In this document: positions 41,770 to 50,482 of the stretch, piece after piece
Layout of the letters: the number at the start of each line of letters is the position of its first letter
Position numbering within the stretch: the first letter of the stretch is position 1
From: Streptomyces sp. NBC_01288
GTDB lineage: Bacteria > Actinomycetota > Actinomycetes > Streptomycetales > Streptomycetaceae
Direction of reading: 5' to 3'
NCBI RefSeq assembly: GCF_035982055.1
Contig: NZ_CP108427.1
Span: forward strand, 9,671,001 to 9,735,000
Length of the DNA: 64,000 nucleotides
The notes under the pieces: generated by a model
Seen by the model: only the letters and a program-made list of their open reading frames with translations
Told to the model about the DNA's origin: nothing
Database searches by the model: none
Program-made: the position numbers and the translations under genes

Positions 41770-43068
41770 TCAGGGCGTCCGCAGGTCCACGATCCGCCGG
41801 ATCTTGCCCACGCTGCGCTCCAGCGACTCGGGCTCCACGATCTCGACCGCGACGGAGACGCCGATGCCGTCCTTCACGGCCGTGGTGATCGCGCGGGCCG
41901 CCGCGTCCCGGGTCTCGGGGTCGGCGCCGGGGCGGGCCTCGGCCCGTACCGTGAGGGCGTCGAGGCGCCCCTCGCGCGTGAGTCGGAGCTGGAAGTGGGG
42001 TGCGACGCCCGGGGTACGCAGGACGATCTCCTCGATCTGGGTGGGGAACAGGTTCACCCCGCGCAGGATCACCATGTCGTCACTGCGGCCGGTGACCTTC
42101 TCCATGCGCCGGAAGGCAGGCCGGGCGGTGCCGGGGAGCAGGCGGGTGAGGTCCCGGGTGCGGTAACGGATCACCGGCATGGCCTCCTTGGTGAGCGAGG
42201 TGAACACCAACTCGCCCTTATGGCCTTCGGGTAGGACTTCACCCGTGATCGGATCGACGACCTCCGGGAAGAAGTGGTCCTCCCAGATGTGCAGTCCGTC
42301 CTTCGTCTCCACACACTCCTGCGCGACACCCGGACCGATCACCTCCGACAGCCCGTAGATGTCGACCGCGTCGATCGCGAACCGCTCCTCGATCTCCAGC
42401 CGCATCTGCTCGGTCCAGGGCTCCGCCCCGAAGATGCCGACCCGCAGAGAGGTCCCGCGTGGATCGACCCCTTGCCGCTCGAACTCGTCGAGGAGCGTGA
42501 GCAGGTAGGACGGGGTCACCATGATGATCTCGGGCTTGAAGTCCTGGATGATCTGCACCTGGCGCGCCGTCATACCGCCGGACGCGGGGATGACCGTACA
42601 ACCCAGTCGTTCGGCACCATAGTGAGCGCCCAGACCACCGGTGAACAACCCATAGCCGTATGCCACATGGACCTTGTCGCCGGGCCGTCCGCCCGCGGCG
42701 CGGATGGAACGGGCCACCACGTCTGCCCACATGGAAATATCGTTCTCTGTGTAGCCGACCACTGTGGGGCGTCCGGTGGTGCCGCTCGACGCGTGGATAC
42801 GGCGGATGCGGTCCTCGGGGACGGCGAACATGCCGTACGGGTAGTTGTCGCGCAGGTCCAGCTTGGTGGTGAACGGGAAGAGAGCGAGGTCGGAGAGCGC
42901 GCGGCAGTCGTCCGGGTGGATCCCGGCCGAGTCGAAGGACCGACGGTAGAAGGGCACGTTCGCGTAGGCGTGCCGGAGAGAGGCCCGTAGCCGCTCCAAC
43001 TGCAGTGTCCTGAGTGCGTGTTGGTCGAGCCGTTCCCCCGAGTCGAGCAGCTCCGCCGCGTCCGCCAT
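41770..43068 (-). CDS. paaK: Phenylacetate-CoA ligase
   Basis: 432 residues, standard PaaK length, ATG at 43068. Motifs: ATP loop IHASSGTTGRPTVVGYT (91-107), AYGYGLFTGGLGAHYGAERLG (about 134-154), YGLSEVIGPGVAQECVE (about 239-255) and the C-terminal SVGKIRRIVDLR with the conserved lysine. It activates phenylacetate (or a related aryl acid) to its CoA thioester in the cytosol. Other paa genes are not in this window. A perfect palindrome 35 bp upstream probably binds a TetR-type repressor such as PaaR. Confidence 0.93.
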   Translation of the reverse strand: MADAAELLDSGERLDQHALRTLQLERLRASLRHAYANVPFYRRSFDSAGIHPDDCRALSDLALFPFTTKLDLRDNYPYGMFAVPEDRIRRIHASSGTTGRPTVVGYTENDISMWADVVARSIRAAGGRPGDKVHVAYGYGLFTGGLGAHYGAERLGCTVIPASGGMTARQVQIIQDFKPEIIMVTPSYLLTLLDEFERQGVDPRGTSLRVGIFGAEPWTEQMRLEIEERFAIDAVDIYGLSEVIGPGVAQECVETKDGLHIWEDHFFPEVVDPITGEVLPEGHKGELVFTSLTKEAMPVIRYRTRDLTRLLPGTARPAFRRMEKVTGRSDDMVILRGVNLFPTQIEEIVLRTPGVAPHFQLRLTREGRLDALTVRAEARPGADPETRDAAARAITTAVKDGIGVSVAVEIVEPESLERSVGKIRRIVDLRTP

Positions 43069-43102
43069 CGGCGCACCTCTCCGTCAATCGTGCCATTTCG
43101 GA

Positions 43103-43120
43103 CGACCGATCATTCGGTCG
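43103..43120. promoter_or_regulatory. PaaR/TetR-type palindromic operator upstream of paaK
   Basis: CGACCGATCATTCGGTCG: 7-bp arms CGACCGA/TCGGTCG around TCAT. The ACCGA...TCGGT pattern is known for actinobacterial PaaR and other TetR operators. It lies 35 bp before the paaK ATG. Confidence 0.65.
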
Positions 43121-43335
43121 ATGTGTGTGGGATCAGTAATCCAGTCCGCCGCCCGCCGAGGCAAGAGGTCTGCCCCCACTTTCTCGACGCGTCGCCCGGC
43201 CCAATGGCCACGTGGATCTTCGTCCGGAACTCCAGCCACCGTCCTTGTCCAGGGCGCGAGTTGAGGACCTCGGCCGCGCGACAGAGCGGATCGAGACCCT
43301 CTGCCTTGAAGGCCGCACGCCCGGCGTATCCGCGC

Positions 43336-43512
43336 GTGCCCGACATCACCCGCGACGAACTCGTCGAAGCCGTCCGCCGGGTCCTGGCCGGGGCTACGGG
43401 CACCGAGTACTACCTCCAGCTCTTCACGACGAACGTGGCGCGTCCGGCGGCCTCGGACCTGATCTCCATCCGCCGTCCGATCTCGCGGACGCCTGAGGAA
43501 GCCCGGACCTGA
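43336..43512 (+). pseudogene. Frameshifted bacteriocin-immunity-like gene
   Basis: From GTG 43336 the frame reads VPDITRDELVEAVRRVLAG and ATGTEYYLQLFTTNVARPAA then SDLI, the helix pattern of E-type colicin/pyocin immunity proteins (about 85 residues, ending in 'DLIFxPP...TPEEIV...YRPI'). After SDLI the expected HPPSDLADA continues in the +1 frame (stop at 43494-43496), and TPEE returns in the first frame. At least two indels have broken it, and the C-terminus is missing. No partner bacteriocin gene is nearby. A minus-strand stretch over 43120-43330 (AAEVLNSRPGQGRWLEFRTK) also reads protein-like but is unassigned. Confidence 0.5.
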
Positions 43513-43558
43513 GGAACTGCCTTGCGGCGAGGCCCGGTTGGCGGTGAGGATCAGCCGC

Positions 43559-44437
43559 ATGCCGACCTTCACCGCAACCGACGGCACCGAACTCGCCTAC
43601 CACGTCCGGGGCGAGGGCGAGCCGCTGGTCGTTCTGCCCGGAGGGCCCATGCGCGCCTCCACGTACCTCGGCGACCTGGGCGGACTGGCCGCACACCGTC
43701 GGCTGATCCTGCTCGATCTCCGGGGCACCGGCGACTCCGCGGTGCCGGCCGACCGGACGTCGTACCGCTGCGACCGACTCGTCGACGATGTGGAAGTGTT
43801 GCGCGCCCACATGGGGCTGGACCATATGGATCTGCTCGCCCACTCGGCGGGCGGCAGCCTCGCGATGGTCTACGCGGCCCGGTATCCCGAGCGAGTCGCA
43901 CGGCTGATGCTCATCACCGCCACTCCGTGGGCACTGGACATGCCGGCCACGCCGGAGGACCGGCGAACCGCCGCACGGTTGCGGAAGGGCGAGCCGTGGT
44001 TCGAGGCGGCCTACCCGGCGTTCGAGGCATGGCTCGCGGGCACGGGGGACTTCGACCCGGTCTTCGAGCCCTTCTTCTACGGCAGTTGGGATGCGGTAGC
44101 CGAGAAGCACTCCGCGCTCGCCGACGAGGAGTGCAACGACGAGGCCGCCGACCTGTACTTCTCCGAGGGCGCCTTCGACCCGCCCGCCACCCGGGCCGCC
44201 CTCGCGGACCTGCCCGCACCCGTGCTGGTCCTCGCGGGTGAGCTGGACGGCGGCCCCCGGCCCGGTCTCGCCCGCCGCGCCGCCGAGGTCTTCCCCAACG
44301 CGGAGTCGGCGGTCCAGCCGGGTGCCGGGCACTACCCGTGGCTCGACGACCCGGAGTGGTTCGTGCGCCGCGTCACCGCGTTCCTCGACGGGAGGCGGGA
44401 GCGGCGGGTCTCTGCCCTCGGCAGAGTAGGCGAATGA
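43559..44437 (+). CDS. Alpha/beta hydrolase (proline-iminopeptidase-like)
   Basis: 292 residues from the ATG at 43559 (GTG 43538 is an upstream option). Oxyanion element LVVLPGGPMRASTYLGDLGG, RGTGDSA, nucleophile in LLAHSAGGSLAMVYAARYPERV (Ser near 99), acid in LVLAGELDGGPRPG and His in PGAGHYPWLDDPEWF. The HGGPG-like PGGP and the AHSAGG elbow recall proline iminopeptidases and related esterases. Substrate unknown. Another alpha/beta hydrolase gene follows directly. Confidence 0.88.
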   Translation: MPTFTATDGTELAYHVRGEGEPLVVLPGGPMRASTYLGDLGGLAAHRRLILLDLRGTGDSAVPADRTSYRCDRLVDDVEVLRAHMGLDHMDLLAHSAGGSLAMVYAARYPERVARLMLITATPWALDMPATPEDRRTAARLRKGEPWFEAAYPAFEAWLAGTGDFDPVFEPFFYGSWDAVAEKHSALADEECNDEAADLYFSEGAFDPPATRAALADLPAPVLVLAGELDGGPRPGLARRAAEVFPNAESAVQPGAGHYPWLDDPEWFVRRVTAFLDGRRERRVSALGRVGE

Positions 44438-44466
44438 CCCGGCGGCCCACCGGATACGTTCCCGGC

Positions 44467-45198
44467 ATGGACACCGAGATCCGCTCCGTCAAGGCGAACG
44501 GCATCACCCTCGCCTACCGCGCCTGGGGCCCCGAAGACGCGTCGCCCGTCCTCCTGCTCCACTGCCGGGGCGCCGACGGCACCGACTGGACGCCGATCGC
44601 CGAACGGCTCGCCACCGGTCCCGTCCCGTACCGCGTGTATGCCCCCGATCTGCGCGGCCACGGAACCAGCGACTGGCCCGGCATCGAACCGGGCGCCACG
44701 GCGGAGACGTACGCCTACGAGTCGATGCGGGACGACATGCTCGCCCTCCTCACCACCCTCGGCATCGAACGCGCCGACGTCATCGGGCACTCCCTCGGCG
44801 GCATCGTCGCGTATCTGCTCGCGCAGGCGGCGCCCGGTGTTGTACGGAGGCTGGTTCTGGAGGACGTGCCCGCGCCGATGGCCTTCGATCCGCCCCGGCC
44901 GCCCACCGAACGACCGCCGGGGGAGCCGCCGTTCGACTGGGCCATGATCGAGGCGACCGACGCCAGAGCGAACGACCCCGACCCCATGTGGTGGGACCAC
45001 ATGGGGCGGATCACCATGCCTACGTTGGTGATTGCGGGTGGTCCCACCAGCGGGGTTCCTCAGGACCGGGTCACCGTGATCGCCGAACGGATCCCCGACG
45101 CGCGGCTGGTGACCGTGGACGCCGGACATCTCGTGCACGAGAACCGGCCGGAGGAGTTCCTCGCGGGGGAGCAGGTCACTTCGCGTAGGCCGTCATGA
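44467..45198 (+). CDS. Alpha/beta hydrolase
   Basis: 243 residues from ATG 44467, the usual family N-terminus (MDTEIRSVKANGITLAYR); six bases upstream, TACGTT could be a -10 for a leaderless start. An in-frame ATG at 44434 overlaps the previous stop and would add 11 residues. Features: LLLHCRGADGTDW (His-Cys in place of the usual His-Gly), DLRGHGTSD, nucleophile GHSLGGIVAYL (Ser near 102), His in VDAGHLVHENRPEEF. The C-terminus overlaps the convergent LTA-synthase-like gene by 23 bp. Substrate unknown. Confidence 0.87.
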   Translation: MDTEIRSVKANGITLAYRAWGPEDASPVLLLHCRGADGTDWTPIAERLATGPVPYRVYAPDLRGHGTSDWPGIEPGATAETYAYESMRDDMLALLTTLGIERADVIGHSLGGIVAYLLAQAAPGVVRRLVLEDVPAPMAFDPPRPPTERPPGEPPFDWAMIEATDARANDPDPMWWDHMGRITMPTLVIAGGPTSGVPQDRVTVIAERIPDARLVTVDAGHLVHENRPEEFLAGEQVTSRRPS

Positions 45199-47794
45199 AG
45201 CGGTCCCGGAACTTGTCCATGCCCAGCACCGGTGCGCTGTCGGCGGGCTTGAGGCCGTCCGTCCAGCCCCAGCTGGAGATCTTGTCCAGCACCTTCGGGT
45301 CGTGGGCGACGATGGTGATCGGCACGTCCCGGTCGGCGGTGCCACCGGTGACCGTCGGGACGGGCTGGTGGTCGCCGAGGAAGACGAGAACGGTGTTCTT
45401 GTTGCCGTAGCGCTGGACCCACTGGGTCAGGCTGTCCACGGAGTACTGGATGGCCTTGCGGTACTCGGTCCGCACGCGCTTCGCGCTCTTCCAGACCTCC
45501 GTCGGGTTCGTGCCCTCCTTCTTGATCTGGTTGAAGATCGTGCCGTCGCCGAGCTGGTTCCAGGGGATCGTGTGGGCGATCGGCGACCAGGGGTTGTGGC
45601 TGGACGCCAGGATGATCTCCGCCATGATCGGGTCGCGGTTCTTCTTGCCGTACTCCAGCTTCTCGAAGGACTCCAGGCTGAACTGGTCCGGCACCGGCGT
45701 CCAGCTGAAGTACGGGCCGTTGTAGCCGAGATGCGTGGAGTCGTAGATGTTGTCGAGGCCGAAGTACTTGCCCTCGGGCCAGGACTTGCGCACACCGGGG
45801 ACGATGCCGACCGTGCGCCAGGCGCCGGTCTTCTGGAAGTAACTGGTGAGGGTCGCGCGGGTGCTGGTCGTCACGGTCCGGTACCGCTGCTGGTTCTTGA
45901 TCCACAGGCCGGACAGGAACGTCGAGTGGGCCAGCCAGCTGCCGGCGCCCGTCACCGGCGACCTGAGCCACGCGCTGCGCGACGAGAAGCCGGCCGCCTT
46001 CAGCCGGGCGTCGCCCGCCGTGAGCGTCTTGTCCATCTCCGGTGCCATCGTCGGGTCGTCGAGCGCGACCCGGCCGTAGCTCTCGATGAAGGTGAACAGC
46101 ACGTCCTTGCCGCGCAGTCCGGTCAGCAGCTGGTTGGGCGGGGTCTTCGCGAACGCGTCGACGGTGAGCTGCTTCTTGAAGACGTCGGCGTCGCCCAGGC
46201 CCTCGCGGACGTACTTCACCCGGTTGCTGAAGAACTGGCTGTAGCCCTTGGTGGCGAGGGTGACTCCGCCGACCTGCACGCTCAGGGTGAAGCACATGAT
46301 CCACGCGACACCGAGGACAAGTGTGGTGCGTACGGCCGTGGGGCGGTGGCCGGCCATCACGTCCGCCAGCCGCACCATCGCGAGCGCGCTGCCCGCGAGC
46401 ACGGCGATCAGCAGCACGATCACACCGACAATCGCGAGCACCTCGCCCGAGCGACCGAACGAGTCCTTCATCCAGTCCGCCGCGTCGCTCAGCAGCACCC
46501 AGTCGAAGACCAGGTCGAACGGCCGTGCCAGCGTCTCGTAGAAGCCCATGTCGAGGCACTTCAGCACGGTGGACAGCCCGACGAACGCACCCAGCACGAC
46601 GGCGGTGACCCGCCGGGCCCGCGACGGCAGCGCGAGCAGCACGACCGCGAGGACGATCAGTTCCACGGGCAGCCGGAGGAACGACTGGAACGTCATCCGA
46701 TCGAGCCGGTCGGGCACGACGAGCGCGACGAGCAGCAGCGCACCGGCCAGCACGCTCGTGCCCACGCCTACGGCACGTGCGGTACGGGGGTAGCGGTGGC
46801 GCCAGCCGAACCAGCCTGCGCGGAGGGGGAGTTGGGAGGGTTGCTCGGTGGGGTCGGTGGGGTCGGTGGGCGCGGCGGACCGCGCGAGCTCAGCGGGCTT
46901 GGGGGACCCCGGAGGCTCAGCGGTCTCGCCGGGGGTGGCTGACTTTGCGGGGTCAGCGGGTGCGGTGGAGTCTGGAGTCTCGCCGGGTTCGGCGGAGTCT
47001 GTTGAGTCGCCGGTCTTTGCGGTCTTGCCGGGTTCGGCGGACTCTGTGGGGTCTGCGGATTCCGTTGGCTCGGCGGTACTTGAGGAGTCGTCGGGCATCG
47101 CGGATGCAGGAGACTCGCCGGACTCGCCGGACTCGCCGGACTCGCCGGACTCGCCGGACTCGCCGGACTTGGCAGGCGTGGCGGAGTCAGCGTGTTCGGC
47201 GGGCTCTGTGATCTCGCTGGGCTCTACAGGCTCCGCACGCTGGGCGGATTCGGCAGGCTTGGCGGAACGCGTGGGCTCAGTGGTCTCGCCGGGCTCGCCG
47301 GGCTCGCCGGGCTCGCCGGGCGCGGCAGACTCGACGGACTCCGCGTCCTCGTCGGACCGTGCGTGCTCGGCAGACTGCACAGGTTCAACGGGCTCGTCGG
47401 ACCCTGCGGGCTCGGCTGTTTCGGCGGGGTCAGCGGCCTTGGTTGACTCCGGAGCGTCGGATGATTCATCCGCGCCGGCAGAGCCAGCCGCATCGGCCGA
47501 CTCGGCTGCGTCGGCCAATGCCGACGGCTTGTCCGCGTCGGCTGATTCGCGTGTCTCCGTCGCGTCCACCGAGCCGCGTGCCTCGGGTGCGTCCGCCGAG
47601 TCGCGGGGCTCGGGTGGGTCCTGTGGTTCGGACGGTGCGGCGGCCTCCGTCGCCGCTGTCGGGTCGGTCTCCCCAGAGGCCTTCTGATCCGGCAGTGGGT
47701 GAGAGCGAGTGAAGAGCGGCACCCGAACGTCCTTCCGTGCTGAGCCCGGTGACGGCACAGCGGACCTGGCCCGGGCCACCAGATTCGTCACCAT
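45176..47794 (-). CDS. LTA-synthase/sulfatase-like membrane protein with long acidic repeat region
   Basis: 872 residues. Residues 20-330 are a low-complexity acidic region made of Glu/Ser/Ala/Pro units, including six SGE repeats and four GEP repeats. About five membrane helices follow (340-510: GVGTSVLAGALLLVALVVP, LPVELIVLAVVLLALPS and others). The C-terminal half (about 555-870) is an alkaline-phosphatase-superfamily domain with FIESYGR (the usual nucleophile-loop position), WTPVPDQFS, IILASSHNPWSP and VFLGDHQPVP (metal ligands). It resembles sulfatase-like phosphoglycerol-transferase enzymes of the envelope. The repeats are predicted to be cytoplasmic and are exceptional in length; substrate not known. 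Confidence 0.85.
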   Translation of the reverse strand: MVTNLVARARSAVPSPGSARKDVRVPLFTRSHPLPDQKASGETDPTAATEAAAPSEPQDPPEPRDSADAPEARGSVDATETRESADADKPSALADAAESADAAGSAGADESSDAPESTKAADPAETAEPAGSDEPVEPVQSAEHARSDEDAESVESAAPGEPGEPGEPGETTEPTRSAKPAESAQRAEPVEPSEITEPAEHADSATPAKSGESGESGESGESGESGESPASAMPDDSSSTAEPTESADPTESAEPGKTAKTGDSTDSAEPGETPDSTAPADPAKSATPGETAEPPGSPKPAELARSAAPTDPTDPTEQPSQLPLRAGWFGWRHRYPRTARAVGVGTSVLAGALLLVALVVPDRLDRMTFQSFLRLPVELIVLAVVLLALPSRARRVTAVVLGAFVGLSTVLKCLDMGFYETLARPFDLVFDWVLLSDAADWMKDSFGRSGEVLAIVGVIVLLIAVLAGSALAMVRLADVMAGHRPTAVRTTLVLGVAWIMCFTLSVQVGGVTLATKGYSQFFSNRVKYVREGLGDADVFKKQLTVDAFAKTPPNQLLTGLRGKDVLFTFIESYGRVALDDPTMAPEMDKTLTAGDARLKAAGFSSRSAWLRSPVTGAGSWLAHSTFLSGLWIKNQQRYRTVTTSTRATLTSYFQKTGAWRTVGIVPGVRKSWPEGKYFGLDNIYDSTHLGYNGPYFSWTPVPDQFSLESFEKLEYGKKNRDPIMAEIILASSHNPWSPIAHTIPWNQLGDGTIFNQIKKEGTNPTEVWKSAKRVRTEYRKAIQYSVDSLTQWVQRYGNKNTVLVFLGDHQPVPTVTGGTADRDVPITIVAHDPKVLDKISSWGWTDGLKPADSAPVLGMDKFRDRFMTAYAK
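47112..47165 (-). repeat. Six exact 9-bp coding repeats
   Basis: GACTCGCCG occurs six times in tandem, encoding (Ser-Gly-Glu)n inside the acidic region. A second cluster, CTCGCCGGG repeated four times, lies at about 47284-47320 and encodes Gly-Glu-Pro. Exact DNA repetition suggests recent slippage expansion. Confidence 0.85.
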
Positions 47795-47853
47795 CGGTAC
47801 GGCCGCACGCTACCGTCAGTTCAATCCGGCCTGCTCATTGACCCACTGTTGAC

Positions 47854-49473
47854 TCACTGATCTGCGGCGACCACCACCTCCCGCGCCCACCGGTAGTCCG
47901 CCTTGCCGCTCGGCGACCGTTGGATGGAGTCCGCGATCACCAACTGGCGCGGGATCTTGTACCCGGCGAGATGGGTACGGCAGTGCGTCTGGATCGCGTC
48001 CAGCGACGGCCGTTCCGCACCCGCCCGCAGTTGTACGACGGCGGCCACATGGTTGCCCCACCGCACGTCCGGCACCCCGGCCACCAGCGCGTCGTAGACA
48101 TCCGGATGCGACTTGAGCGCCTGCTCGACCTCCTCCGGATACACCTTCTCCCCACCGGTGTTGATGCACTGCGAGCCACGGCCGAGGACCGTGACGACGC
48201 CTTCCTCGTCCACGGTCGCCATGTCGCCGAGCAGGACCCACCGCTGACCGTCCTTCTCGAAGAAGGTCTCGGCGGTCTTCCTCGGGTCGTTGTAGTAGCC
48301 GAGCGGTACGTGACCGCACTGGGCGACCCGGCCGATCTCACCGACGGCGACCGGTTCGTACGTAGCCGGATCTACCACCTGCGTACGGGAGTTGACGCGG
48401 ATCCGGAAGGACTTCCCGGCCCCGGAGTCGGCCGTCGCCGTGCCGTTGAAGCCGGACTCGGACGAACCGTAGTTGTTCAGCAGCATCGTGTTCGGGAGCA
48501 GCTCCTGGAACTGCCTGCGTACCGTCTCCGACATGATCGCGCCGGACGACGACACGCTGAACATCGACGAGCAATCGGTGCCCTTCATCGGCCCGTTGAG
48601 GGCATCGATGAGCGGGCGCAGCATCGCGTCGCCGACCAGGGACATGCTGGAGACCTTCTCCTTCTCCACGGTCCGCAGCACCTCCTCCGGCACGAACTTG
48701 CGGTGGATCACGATGCGTTGGCCGAAGTTGAAGCCGATGAACGCGGTCAGCGTGGAGGTGCCGTGCATCAGCGGGGGAGTGGGGAAGAACGTGATCCCCG
48801 CCCCGCCGGCCGCGACCCGCTCGGCCAACTCCTCGGGTTTCTTGACCGGTTCACCGGTCGGCGCACCACCACCGAGCCCCGAGAAGAACAGGTCTTCCTG
48901 ACGCCACATCACACCCTTGGGCATCCCGGTCGTGCCGCCGGTGTAGATGATGAACTGGTCGTCCGCCGACCGCGCGGGGAATCCGCGCCCGGGAGACCCG
49001 GTGGCCTCGGCGTCCGCGAAAGCCACGGCGGGCACGTCCGGCCCGTCCGCCTGGGGTGCTCCCACCCGTACCAGGTGCCGGAGTTGCTCCGCACGAGGCA
49101 GCGCGGCCGCCACCCGCTCGGTGAACTCCGTGTCGAAGACCAGCGCCACGAGGTCGGCATCCCGGTAGAGGTACACCAACTCCTCTTCAACATAACGGTA
49201 GTTGACGTTGACCGGCACGACCCGTGCCTTGAGGCAGCCCAGCACCGTCTGCAAGTACTCGACGCCGTTGTAGAGATGGAGCCCGAGGTGCTCACCCGGG
49301 CGTATCCCGGTGTCGATCAGGTGATGGGCGATCCGGTTCGCGGCCGCGTCCAACTCCGCGTAGGTCAGGCGGCGTTCCGCGCCCGTGCCCGGGTGGTCGA
49401 TGTACACGAGCGCCTCGCGGTCCGGGACCACGTCGACGACCGACTCGAACAGGTCGGCAATGTTGTACTCCAC
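47854..49473 (-). CDS. Acyl-CoA synthetase (FadD-like)
   Basis: 539 residues from GTG 49471-49473 (VEYNIADLFES), preceded by AGGAGG; an ATG at 49503 would add 10 poorly conserved residues and lacks a ribosome site. Motifs: IIYTGGTTGMPKGVMWR (about 175-191), NNYGSSESGFNG (about 328-339), GQRWVLLGDMATVDEEGVVTVLGRGSQCINTGGEK (about 421-455) and the final lysine SPSGKADYRW. It belongs to the actinobacterial FadD group tied to steroid/complex-acid side-chain degradation. Divergent from the crotonase gene, with a shared palindrome in between. Confidence 0.92.
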   Translation of the reverse strand: MEYNIADLFESVVDVVPDREALVYIDHPGTGAERRLTYAELDAAANRIAHHLIDTGIRPGEHLGLHLYNGVEYLQTVLGCLKARVVPVNVNYRYVEEELVYLYRDADLVALVFDTEFTERVAAALPRAEQLRHLVRVGAPQADGPDVPAVAFADAEATGSPGRGFPARSADDQFIIYTGGTTGMPKGVMWRQEDLFFSGLGGGAPTGEPVKKPEELAERVAAGGAGITFFPTPPLMHGTSTLTAFIGFNFGQRIVIHRKFVPEEVLRTVEKEKVSSMSLVGDAMLRPLIDALNGPMKGTDCSSMFSVSSSGAIMSETVRRQFQELLPNTMLLNNYGSSESGFNGTATADSGAGKSFRIRVNSRTQVVDPATYEPVAVGEIGRVAQCGHVPLGYYNDPRKTAETFFEKDGQRWVLLGDMATVDEEGVVTVLGRGSQCINTGGEKVYPEEVEQALKSHPDVYDALVAGVPDVRWGNHVAAVVQLRAGAERPSLDAIQTHCRTHLAGYKIPRQLVIADSIQRSPSGKADYRWAREVVVAADQ

Positions 49474-49548
49474 CACTCCTCCTGACGTCGGTTCGCCGGT
49501 CATCAGAGCAAAGGGCGCGGCAACTGTGAAGGGTCCGCGCAGAAGAAA

Positions 49549-49565
49549 TCTGACTGAGTGTCAGA
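49549..49565. promoter_or_regulatory. Candidate TetR-type operator, copy 2
   Basis: Perfect palindrome TCTGACTGAGTGTCAGA (6-bp arms, 5-bp spacer) with GAAA and AAA flanks, between the divergent acyl-CoA synthetase and crotonase genes. It matches the site at 35887-35903 in arms, spacing and flanks. Confidence 0.7.
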
Positions 49566-49640
49566 AACCCCTTGTACTGGCAGGGCGCCTCCTGCAACCT
49601 GTTCTCGTTCCGGAGGCGGTACGGCGACGGGAGGACGACC

Positions 49641-50441
49641 ATGAGCGGTACGGAACACCTGACCGTGCGGCGCGAGGGCGCCACACTGGTGCTCACGCTC
49701 AACAGGCCCGAGGCCAAGAACGCGCTCTCGTTGCCGATGCTGGTCGGTCTCTACGACGGCTGGGTCGAGGCCGACGCGGACGACGCGATCCGGTCGATCG
49801 TGCTGACCGGGGCGGGGGGTGCGTTCTGTGCGGGCATGGACCTCAAGGCCCTTGCCGGCAAGGGGATGGAAGGGCAGGAGTATCGGGATCGGCTCACGGC
49901 TGATCCGGATCTGCACTGGAAGGCGATGCTGCGGCATCACCGGCCCCGCAAGCCTGTGATCGCCGCCGTTGAGGGGTATTGCGTGGCCGGCGGTACGGAG
50001 ATCTTGCAGGGCACCGATATTCGGGTTGCGGGGGAGTCGGCGACCTTTGGGTTGTTCGAGGTGAAGCGTGGGTTGTTCCCGATCGGGGGGTCGACTGTGC
50101 GGCTTCAGCGGCAGATTCCGCGTACCCATGCCTTGGAGATGCTGCTTACCGGGCGGCCGTACAGCGCGCGGGAGGCGGCGGACGTTGGTCTGGTCGGGCA
50201 TGTCGTTCCCGACGGTGCGGCTCTTGACAAGGCGCTGGAGATTGCCGAACTCGTCAATTCGTGTGGGCCGTTGGCGGTTGAGGCGGTCAAGGCGTCGGTG
50301 TATGAGAGCGCCGACATGACGGAGACGGAGGGGCTCGCCGCTGAGCTCAAGAGGGGGTGGCCGATCTTTGACACCGCCGATGCGAAGGAAGGGGCCCGTG
50401 CGTTTGCGGAGAAGCGGGCGGCTGTTTACAAGCGGGCGTAG
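49641..50441 (+). CDS. Enoyl-CoA hydratase/isomerase (crotonase) family protein
   Basis: 266 residues, ATG at 49641 after GGGAGGACG. Crotonase features: LNRPEAKNALSLPML (about 20-34), oxyanion-hole element GAGGAFCAGMDLKAL (about 58-72), EGYCVAGGTEILQGTDIRVA (about 111-130) and FGLFEVKRGLFPIGGSTVRL, which carries the second conserved Glu. It hydrates or isomerises enoyl-CoA. First gene of an operon with the DUF35 protein and two thiolase-like proteins. From about 49,950 on, codon use looks less GC-biased than in neighbours. Confidence 0.92.
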   Translation: MSGTEHLTVRREGATLVLTLNRPEAKNALSLPMLVGLYDGWVEADADDAIRSIVLTGAGGAFCAGMDLKALAGKGMEGQEYRDRLTADPDLHWKAMLRHHRPRKPVIAAVEGYCVAGGTEILQGTDIRVAGESATFGLFEVKRGLFPIGGSTVRLQRQIPRTHALEMLLTGRPYSAREAADVGLVGHVVPDGAALDKALEIAELVNSCGPLAVEAVKASVYESADMTETEGLAAELKRGWPIFDTADAKEGARAFAEKRAAVYKRA

Positions 50442-50482
50442 GTGCCCTGCGGGGTTGGTCCGTTTGTGTCTGCGGGTTCGTT

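Noticed and set aside
43110..43403. Minus-strand 97-codon frame with protein-like text (AAEVLNSRPGQGRWLEF)
   Set aside because: No start context or recognised domain, and it overlaps the plus-strand immunity-like remnant and the paaK operator.
47112..47165. Regular short repeats suggestive of CRISPR
   Set aside because: Units are 9 bp with no spacers and lie in frame inside a protein gene.
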